Source: Bacteroides zoogleoformans (GTDB taxonomy: Bacteria; Bacteroidota; Bacteroidia; Bacteroidales; Bacteroidaceae). From it: DNA of 64,000 nucleotides. The notes under the pieces are model-generated. The model saw only the letters and a program-made list of their open reading frames with translations, made no database searches and was not told where the DNA came from. The position numbers were made by a program, and so were the translations under genes. Where the stretch lies: the NCBI RefSeq assembly GCF_002998435.1, contig NZ_CP027231.1:1157001-1221000 (forward strand), given 5' to 3'. Below are positions 35,438-43,349 of the stretch, one piece after another (position 1 is the stretch's first letter; each line of letters opens with the position of its first letter).

Positions 35438-37594
35438 ATGCGTATCAGATATATTCTGGGTGCGCTGGGAAGTTTTATTGTTTCATCGGTCCATCCGCAG
35501 ACTGTCGATTCCGTCAGAAACATATCTCTGTCCGAGGTTGTGGTGACGGAAACATACAGCCGGGCACGGAATAAAAGGACTGCACTTACCATTGATGTGC
35601 TTAGGAAAGATTTTCTGAATAAGCACTTCACCGGTAATCTGGCGCAAACAATCGGACATATTCCCGGTGTCCATTCAATGGATATCGGTATGGGGGTCTC
35701 CAAGCCTATGATCAGAGGACTGGGATTCAACCGCATCGCCGTATCCGAAAATGGGATAAAACAAGAAGGCCAGCAATGGGGTGCCGACCACGGACTGGAG
35801 ATTGATGCCTTCAATGTAGAAGAAGTGCAGATACGAAAAGGACCGGCATCGCTTCTGTATGGAAGTGACGCAATGGGAGGTACCATCGAAATTCTTCCGG
35901 CAGGCATTCCGGCTGAAAATCGACTTATGGGAGAAATTGCACTTATAGGCAAATCCGTGAACGGAACGTTGGGCGGATCGCTGATGTTGGGTCTGAAGAA
36001 AGACGCTTGGTTCGTGAAGGTTCGTTTTTCTGAGAAACACTTCGGCGATTATCGTGTGCCCACCGATACGGTTGTTTACTTGACTCATCTGATGCCTGTA
36101 TATGACCGTAAGCTCAAGAATACGGCAGGCCTCGAACGCAATGCAAATATCTTTACCTCCTACAGGAGGAAGAGATATCGATCGGATTACTCCGTGAGCA
36201 ATGCCTACCAAAAGATGGGATTCTACCCCGGAGCGCATGGCATTCCGGATGTCGCACGTCTGCAAGACGACGGTAACAGCAGGAACATCGAGTTGCCCTA
36301 CAGTTGGGTGAACCACTTCAAGGCAAGCACACATCAGCAGTATGTCCTGAACGGGATGATACTTTCCGGCGACTTGGGATACCAGCTCAACCATCGTGAA
36401 GAATGGAGCTCTTTCCATACGCACTATGGGGCACAGCCGATACCGGAAAAAGATCCGGACAAGGAGTTGGCGTTCCGCCTGCATACGTTGAGCGGTTCGT
36501 TGAAACTGCGCGTTGTCCGTTCTTCTTCGTGGGAACATACGCTGGGGTGGGACGTGCAAAGACAAAAGAATACCATCGGCGGCTATTCGTTCCTGTTGCC
36601 CGCATACCGGCGGTTCACCATCGGGGGGTTCTGGCTTTCCACGTGGCGTCCCGACAACCGGCTCTCCATCAGCGGAGGAATACGCTACGATTACGGAAAT
36701 ACAGATATCACTCCGTATCAAGACCCGTATCTGGAGGAATATCTCCAAGAACAAGGTTATCCGACCGACAAGATAGATGGATATAAATGGCGCAGCTATC
36801 CGGTAAAGCGCAATTTCGGAGATTATTCTTGCTCGATAGGCATCGTGTGGAGTCCCTCTGACATGCATCTGCTGAAAATGAATATCGGTCGCAGTTTCCG
36901 GTTGCCGGGAGCCAACGAACTGGCTTCCAACGGCGTGCATCACGGCACCTTTCGCCATGAGCAGGGTGATGCCTCACTCTCCTCCGAGCATGGGTGGCAG
37001 CTGGACGCCTCTTATGAGTTAACTTATAAGAATATACATATCAGCTTGTCTCCTTTTGCCGCCCGGTTCAACAACTTTATCTATTTGCAGCCTACAGGCG
37101 AATGGTCTGCCTTGCCGCATGCGGGACAGATTTATCGCTACACCGGTGCAAGAGCTGTTCTGATGGGCGGTGAAGCCATTGTCAGCATTGACCTCCTACC
37201 CAAGTTGAACTACCGGTGCGCCGGCGAGTATGTATACACCAACAACCGTGACGACCATACGGCATTAAGCTTCTCTCCACCTGCTTCCGTACGCAATGTA
37301 CTGACGTGGCGCAAGAAAAACTATGAGCTGTATGTAGAATGCCGCAACATCTTTGCGCAGAACTGCATTGCGCGAAATGAAGATTCCACCTCCGGAGCCA
37401 ATCTGTTGCAGTTGGGCGGAAGCTTTCGCCTGCCGATAGGGGGTACAGCGATAGAATGTTCTTTTAGCGCCCAAAATATCTTGAATACGAAATACTACAA
37501 TCATCTCAGTTTTTATAGGAAGGTTGAAATTCCGGAACCGGGACGTAACTTCCAATTATTTATTAAAGTACCATTTAAACGAATTTTAAAATGA
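35438..37594 (+). CDS. TonB-dependent outer-membrane receptor, probably for a metal
   Basis: 718 residues from the ATG at 35438 (MRIRYILGALGSFIVSSVHP); a TTG nine bases upstream is less likely. The plug domain runs from ISLSEVVVTETYSRARNK through IGHIPGVHSMDIGMGVSKPM to GPASLLYGSDAMGGTIEI. A 22-strand-type barrel follows, ending LFIKVPFKRILK. The N-terminal carboxypeptidase-like domain of SusC proteins is absent, as in siderophore, heme or metal receptors such as ZnuD. The His-rich neighbours on both sides point to a divalent metal, perhaps zinc; this is inference. It overlaps the next start by 4 bp. Confidence 0.88.
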   Translation: MRIRYILGALGSFIVSSVHPQTVDSVRNISLSEVVVTETYSRARNKRTALTIDVLRKDFLNKHFTGNLAQTIGHIPGVHSMDIGMGVSKPMIRGLGFNRIAVSENGIKQEGQQWGADHGLEIDAFNVEEVQIRKGPASLLYGSDAMGGTIEILPAGIPAENRLMGEIALIGKSVNGTLGGSLMLGLKKDAWFVKVRFSEKHFGDYRVPTDTVVYLTHLMPVYDRKLKNTAGLERNANIFTSYRRKRYRSDYSVSNAYQKMGFYPGAHGIPDVARLQDDGNSRNIELPYSWVNHFKASTHQQYVLNGMILSGDLGYQLNHREEWSSFHTHYGAQPIPEKDPDKELAFRLHTLSGSLKLRVVRSSSWEHTLGWDVQRQKNTIGGYSFLLPAYRRFTIGGFWLSTWRPDNRLSISGGIRYDYGNTDITPYQDPYLEEYLQEQGYPTDKIDGYKWRSYPVKRNFGDYSCSIGIVWSPSDMHLLKMNIGRSFRLPGANELASNGVHHGTFRHEQGDASLSSEHGWQLDASYELTYKNIHISLSPFAARFNNFIYLQPTGEWSALPHAGQIYRYTGARAVLMGGEAIVSIDLLPKLNYRCAGEYVYTNNRDDHTALSFSPPASVRNVLTWRKKNYELYVECRNIFAQNCIARNEDSTSGANLLQLGGSFRLPIGGTAIECSFSAQNILNTKYYNHLSFYRKVEIPEPGRNFQLFIKVPFKRILK

Positions 37595-38082
37595 AAACAA
37601 AATTATTTATTTCCGCAATCTGCTTTTTTACCGGTGTATGTTTTTCTGCTTGTGACAAGGACGACAAAGGCGACGTAACTCCGCCGGTCATCAAACTGGC
37701 CGAGCCCGAAGAGGGAGATGAGCTGTTGATAGGCGGCGAACACGGCGTACACCTTGAGATGGATTTGTATGACGATGTTGCACTGGAATCTTACAAGATA
37801 GAGATACACAACAACTTCGACCATCACGGACATGACGGAAAGACCAAGGCTGCCGGCGAGACTGTGCCTTTCTCTTTCAACAAAGTGTACGATGACGCCA
37901 AAGGCCTGAAAAATCACCATGTGCACAACCATGACATCGTAATCCCCGCCAATGCAACGCCGGGCGATTATCATCTGATGATATACTGCACGGATGCCGC
38001 AAAAAACGAAAGCCGCACTTGGCGCAACATCAAGCTCAGCACTACAGCCAAACCTCATGAGCATGAGCACGAGCATCAATAA
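37591..38082 (+). CDS. His-rich DUF4625-like lipoprotein
   Basis: 163 residues. The lipobox CFSAC follows a short signal helix, so the mature protein is a lipoprotein starting CDKDDKGD. The body is a single DUF4625-type immunoglobulin-like domain (VTPPVIKLAEPEEGDELLIG to ATPGDYHLMIYCTDAAKN). Many His residues (NNFDHHGHDGK, KNHHVHNHDI) and a tail HEHEHEHQ could bind metal. It overlaps the receptor stop (ATGA), so it is the third gene of the operon and may hand metal to the receptor at the surface. Confidence 0.85.
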   Translation: MKTKLFISAICFFTGVCFSACDKDDKGDVTPPVIKLAEPEEGDELLIGGEHGVHLEMDLYDDVALESYKIEIHNNFDHHGHDGKTKAAGETVPFSFNKVYDDAKGLKNHHVHNHDIVIPANATPGDYHLMIYCTDAAKNESRTWRNIKLSTTAKPHEHEHEHQ

Positions 38083-38124
38083 CGAGTGAAGAGATGTCAT
38101 TTCTTGCACGATGACAAAATATCA

Positions 38125-38193
38125 GACGCGGATTATGCGGATTAACATGGATTCAATCAACAACATCCATGAAAATTCCGCACAATCCGCGCC
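38125..38193. terminator. Long hairpin between converging operons
   Basis: CGCGGATT-TGCGGA-ACATGGAT pairs with ATCCATG-TCCGCA-AATCCGCG over 69 bp. Its place between the metal operon and the fructan locus, which end facing each other, fits a bidirectional terminator. The CGCGGATTATGCGGATT wording is like intergenic repeats found elsewhere in Bacteroides. Confidence 0.6.
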
Positions 38194-38261
38194 TCAAAAC
38201 AAATCATAAAGGCTTTCACAGCCTTATATATTTCTTTCCTCCGTCTTATTCTTTCAGAGAC

Positions 38262-39827
38262 TTACTGTTCCTTCATATCCGGCCCGGTAGAGAAAGCCCC
38301 GTTATAAGCAGTCTCTTTGTAAGGATATACCCAAGTCCAGCCATTGGCGTCCGAAGGTTGAAGAGTTCCGGCAAAATTACTCTTGAAACTTCCCCCTTGT
38401 TCTGACGTTTTACGCACCCTCGGCAATTTCCAACGCTTATAATCAAACCAATCGAACCCCTCTCCCCACAATTCTATGCGACGATAAAGTCTGACTTCCG
38501 CCAGCAGTTCATCCCCGCTTTTGGTGCAGACATATTCGGGGTTGCGCCCACTGTCTTTAATCAACTCTTTCAGTAAGTCGCGCACTTTTCCCTCTTCGTT
38601 CAGATGACAATAAGCTTCAGCTTCTATCAGATACATTTCCGAAGCCCGAAAATGATTGACATCGCCACAACCATAGTAATCTTCGGCACACTGAAACTTA
38701 AATTGCATATAAGGGAAGATATAAGAGGTGGAATACAACTTGGCCCCATAATCTTTCTTGGCGCGATTGTATAACGAACCTTTGGTGACACGCAAGGAAT
38801 AGTCTTTTATACCATCTCCCTTGACCGGAGCAAGAAACATGCTACGACGAATGTCTGTTTCCGGAATTTGTTCATACAACTCTTTGCTGATGGCACAAGG
38901 ATGGGTGCGACAAATACTGGTATTGGCATTGCTGCCTTGATAAGCAAAAAAGCCATAATAGTGAAGCGATTGAATCTTAGAACCATCGCTACACCATATC
39001 CACTCCTTATTAGGAGCGTTGAAACCACTATTCTTATACTGGTCAACGCTCATCAACGGATAGTTCTTCCGCGCCAACGAAGCATATTGTGATGCCGTCT
39101 TCCAATCCTCGCGCACCAAAGCCGCACGAGCATACACACAATAGGCAACATCAAGATTAAGCGTATAAACGTCACTCCTATCCTGTTTACTCGAAGTATA
39201 TAAAGCTATGGCATCATCCAAATCCTTATAAATGCAGGAATAGACCTCGGTCAACGTGGAAGGGGCAAGGTCACCCGTGCTTTCGTCCAAGCGGAGCGGC
39301 AGACCGCGAGTGGCACCATTGTTACTGTCTTGCCAACGGCTGCAATAGAGCTGCGACAACATGGTATAAGCATACGCACGCACCGTAAGCGCCTGTGCTT
39401 TAATAAACTGTTTATCGGCAACTTTACCTGTAGCTGCATCGATATTCAAAACAACAGAATTTGCATTTCCTATCAATTTATAATAGTAATACCAAGGAAA
39501 GTAGTCATGATGGATGGTGTTATTCAATACGTGCCCTGAATTGATAGACTTTTGCCAACCGGTCAGATTACATTTCTGAAAGTCATTCCCCGGGTAGTTT
39601 CCATAGAGAGTCTTAATGGCCCCTTCACCATTAAACCCTTGCGTGCTGATATACTGCCGATACATCATGCGTCCTATTCCATTGATGGCCAACCTTGCAT
39701 TCTCAACAGATTCAAAAATAGTCACTTTCCCGGCAGAACTCTCGGGTACAACATCCAGGTAGTCACTTGCACACGAACCGCATAACAATGCCATGCCCAT
39801 GATATATATATAATTTGTAAGCTTCAT
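38262..39827 (-). CDS. SusD/RagB-family surface glycan-binding lipoprotein (pair 1)
   Basis: 521 residues. The signal ends in a lipobox (LLCGSC), so the protein is lipid-anchored at the cell surface. The SusD fold is seen from SDYLDVVPESSAGKVTIFES through the TPR-like helices (KAQALTVRAYAYTMLSQLYC) to the C-terminal FRASEMYLIEAEAYCHLNE and RRIELWGEGFDWFDYKRW block. It sits 55 bp after the susC gene and forms the outer-membrane uptake complex with it. It is the last gene of the fructan locus. Confidence 0.95.
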   Translation of the reverse strand: MKLTNYIYIMGMALLCGSCASDYLDVVPESSAGKVTIFESVENARLAINGIGRMMYRQYISTQGFNGEGAIKTLYGNYPGNDFQKCNLTGWQKSINSGHVLNNTIHHDYFPWYYYYKLIGNANSVVLNIDAATGKVADKQFIKAQALTVRAYAYTMLSQLYCSRWQDSNNGATRGLPLRLDESTGDLAPSTLTEVYSCIYKDLDDAIALYTSSKQDRSDVYTLNLDVAYCVYARAALVREDWKTASQYASLARKNYPLMSVDQYKNSGFNAPNKEWIWCSDGSKIQSLHYYGFFAYQGSNANTSICRTHPCAISKELYEQIPETDIRRSMFLAPVKGDGIKDYSLRVTKGSLYNRAKKDYGAKLYSTSYIFPYMQFKFQCAEDYYGCGDVNHFRASEMYLIEAEAYCHLNEEGKVRDLLKELIKDSGRNPEYVCTKSGDELLAEVRLYRRIELWGEGFDWFDYKRWKLPRVRKTSEQGGSFKSNFAGTLQPSDANGWTWVYPYKETAYNGAFSTGPDMKEQ

Positions 39828-39881
39828 AGTTCTTTATGTTTTACAGTAAAAACTCTTTTTTCTTTTTCTTCAGTCTCTGCG

Positions 39882-42800
39882 TCACAACTTAATGTTCAGC
39901 CCCACAGTGAATACACGCGGCGTTACCAAATAGTTGCCTTGCGAACCGCTGAAAGTTTGTTGCGGATTCATGCCTTGGCGTGCCGTAAGAGTGAAAAGAT
40001 TTTCACAAGTAACGCTGACACCCACATCCTGCAAATCAATCTTCTTCACCCAAGCTTTCGGCAACCGGTACGACAGATTTATATTCTTCAGAACCAAATA
40101 GTCGGAAGAAGTAAGAAAACGTGAAGATATGCGGTTATTATCCGTACTGAGGTCATAGTTTATTTGCGGAATACCATCCCTGTCAATACGGTCGGTTGCC
40201 GTTTCCGTCATTCCTTCGGGCACACCGTTCCACGACCTCATTACATCCACATGATAGCTTGTCGGAGTTCCCAAAGAACTCATCAACGATTGATAGACCC
40301 CGTCCATCATCTTGCCGCCCAATTGATAAGTAAACAGCATGGAGAAAGTCAGTGACTTGTAGCCCACACTGCCTTGAAAACTTCCATAGACCACGGGAAG
40401 CGCCGACCCGTGAAACTCTTTGCCGGCATAAGTAATATTGTTGACGTAAGGTTTGCCATTAATGACAGTGGAATATTGTGTGATGTCCGTTGCACCCTCC
40501 CGCTTGTTGCCCAATACGGTTCCGTCGGGCATGGTCAGGAAGTAGTTTTCTAAATTCGGCTTATACAGAGAGTTTCCGGTCAGTCTGTCTACCCCCTCGA
40601 ATGTATAAGTATAAAACTCATAACGGCTTTTTCCCTCGACGATTTTATAACTCCCCGTCTCTATGCCGCCCTTATTCTGTTCAGGCAGTTTTATCACTTT
40701 GTTTTTGATAAATGTGGCATTGGTTCCTATATTGACAGTCCAATTCTTATTGCGATATACGTCCACATCGGTCGAAAATTCCCATCCCCTGTTAGAGATG
40801 GTTCCCAGATTCTGAGTTATGACACTCTCTGCCGCATCCGAACTTGTGGCACCGGCCGAGAGCGGCTGATAAACATCGAAAATCAAATCTTTGTTCCGTT
40901 TGTCAAAATATTCCAAAGCCAGATTCCAACGGTCGAATAATCTTCCTTCCAAAGCAAACCCGAAAGCCTCGCCTGTTTCCCATTTCAAATTGGTAGCTTC
41001 CAATTGCGAAAGATAATAGGCGCCTTGCCCATGATACACCGCACTTGAATAAAGGCTCATGAAAGCATAATAGCCCGAACCGGAATCATTTCCCACCTGC
41101 CCGTAGTTGGCTCGTAGCTTGAGATTGTTTACCCACGCCAACGGTTTCATGAACTCTTCGCGGCTAATCAACCAGTTAGCGCCCACACTACCGAAATTTC
41201 CCCAACGGCTGTTTTTATGAAAGCGTGAAGAGCCATCGCGCCTGAAAGAGGCTTCCAGGTTATATTTGTCTTGCCAATTGTAGCGTACTCGTCCCAAATA
41301 GCTTTCTGTCCGATAGTTGTTTTCATAACTTGTCAGACTTGTCGGTTCCGCAAAGTTAGAAAGATTGTCCATGCCGGGAAAGGTCTCTTTAATCTTATAT
41401 CCATACAAATAATCATAGTTGTTGGAATAATTTTCATGTCCCAACAGCACATCCACCGTGTGCCCGTTGAAATCGTGCAGCCAACGCAACTGTTGCTGGA
41501 AAGTATAGTTCTTGTATCTATAAGATATACGCTTGCCGCGCCCCACACCCTTTCCGTCTCCGATGACGGCACTGTTATATGTTTTATTATCCGAATTTCT
41601 TAAACTCATGTTTCCTTTCAATGAAAACGTGAAATCTTTCAAGAACTTCAAATCCACATTTGCAGTGGCATTGATCGTGTTACGTATCGTCTTGTTCCGG
41701 TTCAGTTCATTCTCCCAAATCACATGCCTATCCACATTCTGATTACGTGTAGGAAATTGTATCTCATTGCCATCTTCACCCAAAACGCTATAATGTCCGG
41801 GGTCATACAGCTTATTTCCATTCTCATCGGTCATATAAGCCCCGTCGGTTCGGTGCAAATGCACCGGATAGATGGGAGCAATGTTTCTACAGTAATTGAA
41901 TACATTGGTAAAGTTTTTCACATCATCGCTATCCGTGCCGCTCGTGTTGGAAAAGTTCTGATGCGTGACATTCAAGTTCAGTCCGGCATTAAACCATTTT
42001 TTAGGAGAAATGTTTACTGAAAGACGGGCCGAAAGGCGATCGAAGTCCGAATTCTTCACATACCCCTCTTCGTCCAAATAACCTAAAGAAAAATAGTAAT
42101 TGCCTTTCTCGTTAGAGGCGCTTCCACTGAAAATATATTCTTGCCTGTGCCCATTGCGAATAGCCTGATCGTACCAGTCGAGATCGCCCGCATAGCCCGG
42201 CAATATCTCCGCACCGGCAATCAGTTTCCCCTTGTCATCGAACAGTCCGTTGTCCGGTTTATTAAAAATATTCAGATAAAGGTAGTCGGGTATCAATTTC
42301 TCAGTGGCATATCGAGAGGCTTCTTCGGCACTCATACCGACAGAGGACATCTGACTGTTTTTCACATTTTGCCAAAAAGCCTCCATGAATTGCTGGACAT
42401 TGGTACGCTTATATTCCTTTATGCCCCGCGTATAAGTTCCCTGATTGATTTTAAGGTCGAAGCTCAATTTACCACCTGTTCCTTTCTTGGTAGTAATCAG
42501 GATGACACCATTGGAGGCACGGTTGCCGTAGAGTGCTGCCGAGGCGGCGTCTTTCAGTACCGAGATATTCTCTATGTCGGACGGATTAAGATCCGATACG
42601 CTCCCACCATAAGGAGCTCCATCCACCACATAAAGCGGAGAACTGCTTCCATTTACAGTTCCGATACCCCGAATGCGAATGCTGGGGTCTGTGCCCGGCG
42701 CTCCCATCGTACTGTTCACTTGTATGCCGGAGGTATTCCCTTCCAAGGCCGATGTTACCGAAGAAACAGGTCGTGCCTCAATCATCTTTTCACTCACAGT

Positions 42801-43172
42801 AGAAATAGCTCCGGTGAGCGACGATTTTTTAGCACTGCCATAAGCCACTGTCACAAGCACCTCATCCAACTGTGTGGCATCGTTTTGCAATATAATCTTT
42901 AAGAAAGGTTTCACCCCTACTTCCTGCGTTTTCATACCGATATAAGATATAACCAGAACCTTGGCGGAAGCGGGTATTTTATCAATCACAAACTCCCCAT
43001 CCATATTCGTAACAGCCCCCATCGATGTTCCTTTTACTAATACGGATGCTCCGATTACAGGTTCGCCGTCTTCCTCGGAAATAACAATTCCGGAAATTTT
43101 GGATGTCTGGGCCATTGCCAATCCCATACTTAGGAAAAAACAAGCCAATAACATTAGCGCCTTTTTCTTCAT
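39882..43172 (-). CDS. SusC/RagA-family TonB-linked outer-membrane transporter (pair 1)
   Basis: About 1096 residues from the ATG at 43172 (MKKKALMLLACFFLSMG), preferred to the open frame 22 codons upstream because it gives a normal signal peptide. A carboxypeptidase-like domain (ISGIVISEEDGEPVIGASVL) is followed by the TonB box region DEVLVTVAYGSAKKSSLTGA, the plug (GVILITTKKG) and the barrel. It imports oligosaccharides captured by SusD. It lies downstream of the regulator gene, and three 11-bp tandem repeats precede its promoter. Confidence 0.95.
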   Translation of the reverse strand: MKKKALMLLACFFLSMGLAMAQTSKISGIVISEEDGEPVIGASVLVKGTSMGAVTNMDGEFVIDKIPASAKVLVISYIGMKTQEVGVKPFLKIILQNDATQLDEVLVTVAYGSAKKSSLTGAISTVSEKMIEARPVSSVTSALEGNTSGIQVNSTMGAPGTDPSIRIRGIGTVNGSSSPLYVVDGAPYGGSVSDLNPSDIENISVLKDAASAALYGNRASNGVILITTKKGTGGKLSFDLKINQGTYTRGIKEYKRTNVQQFMEAFWQNVKNSQMSSVGMSAEEASRYATEKLIPDYLYLNIFNKPDNGLFDDKGKLIAGAEILPGYAGDLDWYDQAIRNGHRQEYIFSGSASNEKGNYYFSLGYLDEEGYVKNSDFDRLSARLSVNISPKKWFNAGLNLNVTHQNFSNTSGTDSDDVKNFTNVFNYCRNIAPIYPVHLHRTDGAYMTDENGNKLYDPGHYSVLGEDGNEIQFPTRNQNVDRHVIWENELNRNKTIRNTINATANVDLKFLKDFTFSLKGNMSLRNSDNKTYNSAVIGDGKGVGRGKRISYRYKNYTFQQQLRWLHDFNGHTVDVLLGHENYSNNYDYLYGYKIKETFPGMDNLSNFAEPTSLTSYENNYRTESYLGRVRYNWQDKYNLEASFRRDGSSRFHKNSRWGNFGSVGANWLISREEFMKPLAWVNNLKLRANYGQVGNDSGSGYYAFMSLYSSAVYHGQGAYYLSQLEATNLKWETGEAFGFALEGRLFDRWNLALEYFDKRNKDLIFDVYQPLSAGATSSDAAESVITQNLGTISNRGWEFSTDVDVYRNKNWTVNIGTNATFIKNKVIKLPEQNKGGIETGSYKIVEGKSRYEFYTYTFEGVDRLTGNSLYKPNLENYFLTMPDGTVLGNKREGATDITQYSTVINGKPYVNNITYAGKEFHGSALPVVYGSFQGSVGYKSLTFSMLFTYQLGGKMMDGVYQSLMSSLGTPTSYHVDVMRSWNGVPEGMTETATDRIDRDGIPQINYDLSTDNNRISSRFLTSSDYLVLKNINLSYRLPKAWVKKIDLQDVGVSVTCENLFTLTARQGMNPQQTFSGSQGNYLVTPRVFTVGLNIKL

Positions 43173-43235
43173 GCTTTTCTTCGTTTTAGAATTTATAATA
43201 ACACATACATTTAGTTCAAATAGGTATATTAATTG

Positions 43236-43243
43236 CAAAAATA
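43236..43243 (-). promoter_or_regulatory. -7 box of susC pair 1
   Basis: TATTTTTG on the minus strand matches TAnnTTTG and lies 64 bp before the start. No good -33 TTTG at the right distance, as expected of an activator-dependent promoter. Confidence 0.5.
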
Positions 43244-43277
43244 TACTCTCTCATTCAAATAAACAATAAAATCAAGA

Positions 43278-43310
43278 ACAAAAGTATAACAAAAGTATAA
43301 TAAAAGCAAA
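43278..43310 (-). promoter_or_regulatory. Three 11-bp tandem repeats, possible regulator site
   Basis: ACAAAAGTATA twice without a gap (43278-43288, 43289-43299), then ATAAAAGCAAA (43300-43310). The repeats start 34 bp upstream of the -7 box of susC pair 1. Direct repeats at one helical turn just before the -33 region suit an AraC-type DNA-binding domain such as that of the adjacent regulator. The assignment is inferred. Confidence 0.45.
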
Positions 43311-43349
43311 AGCACATTTAAGCGCAAACGTAGTCTCTCTCATCTCGTC

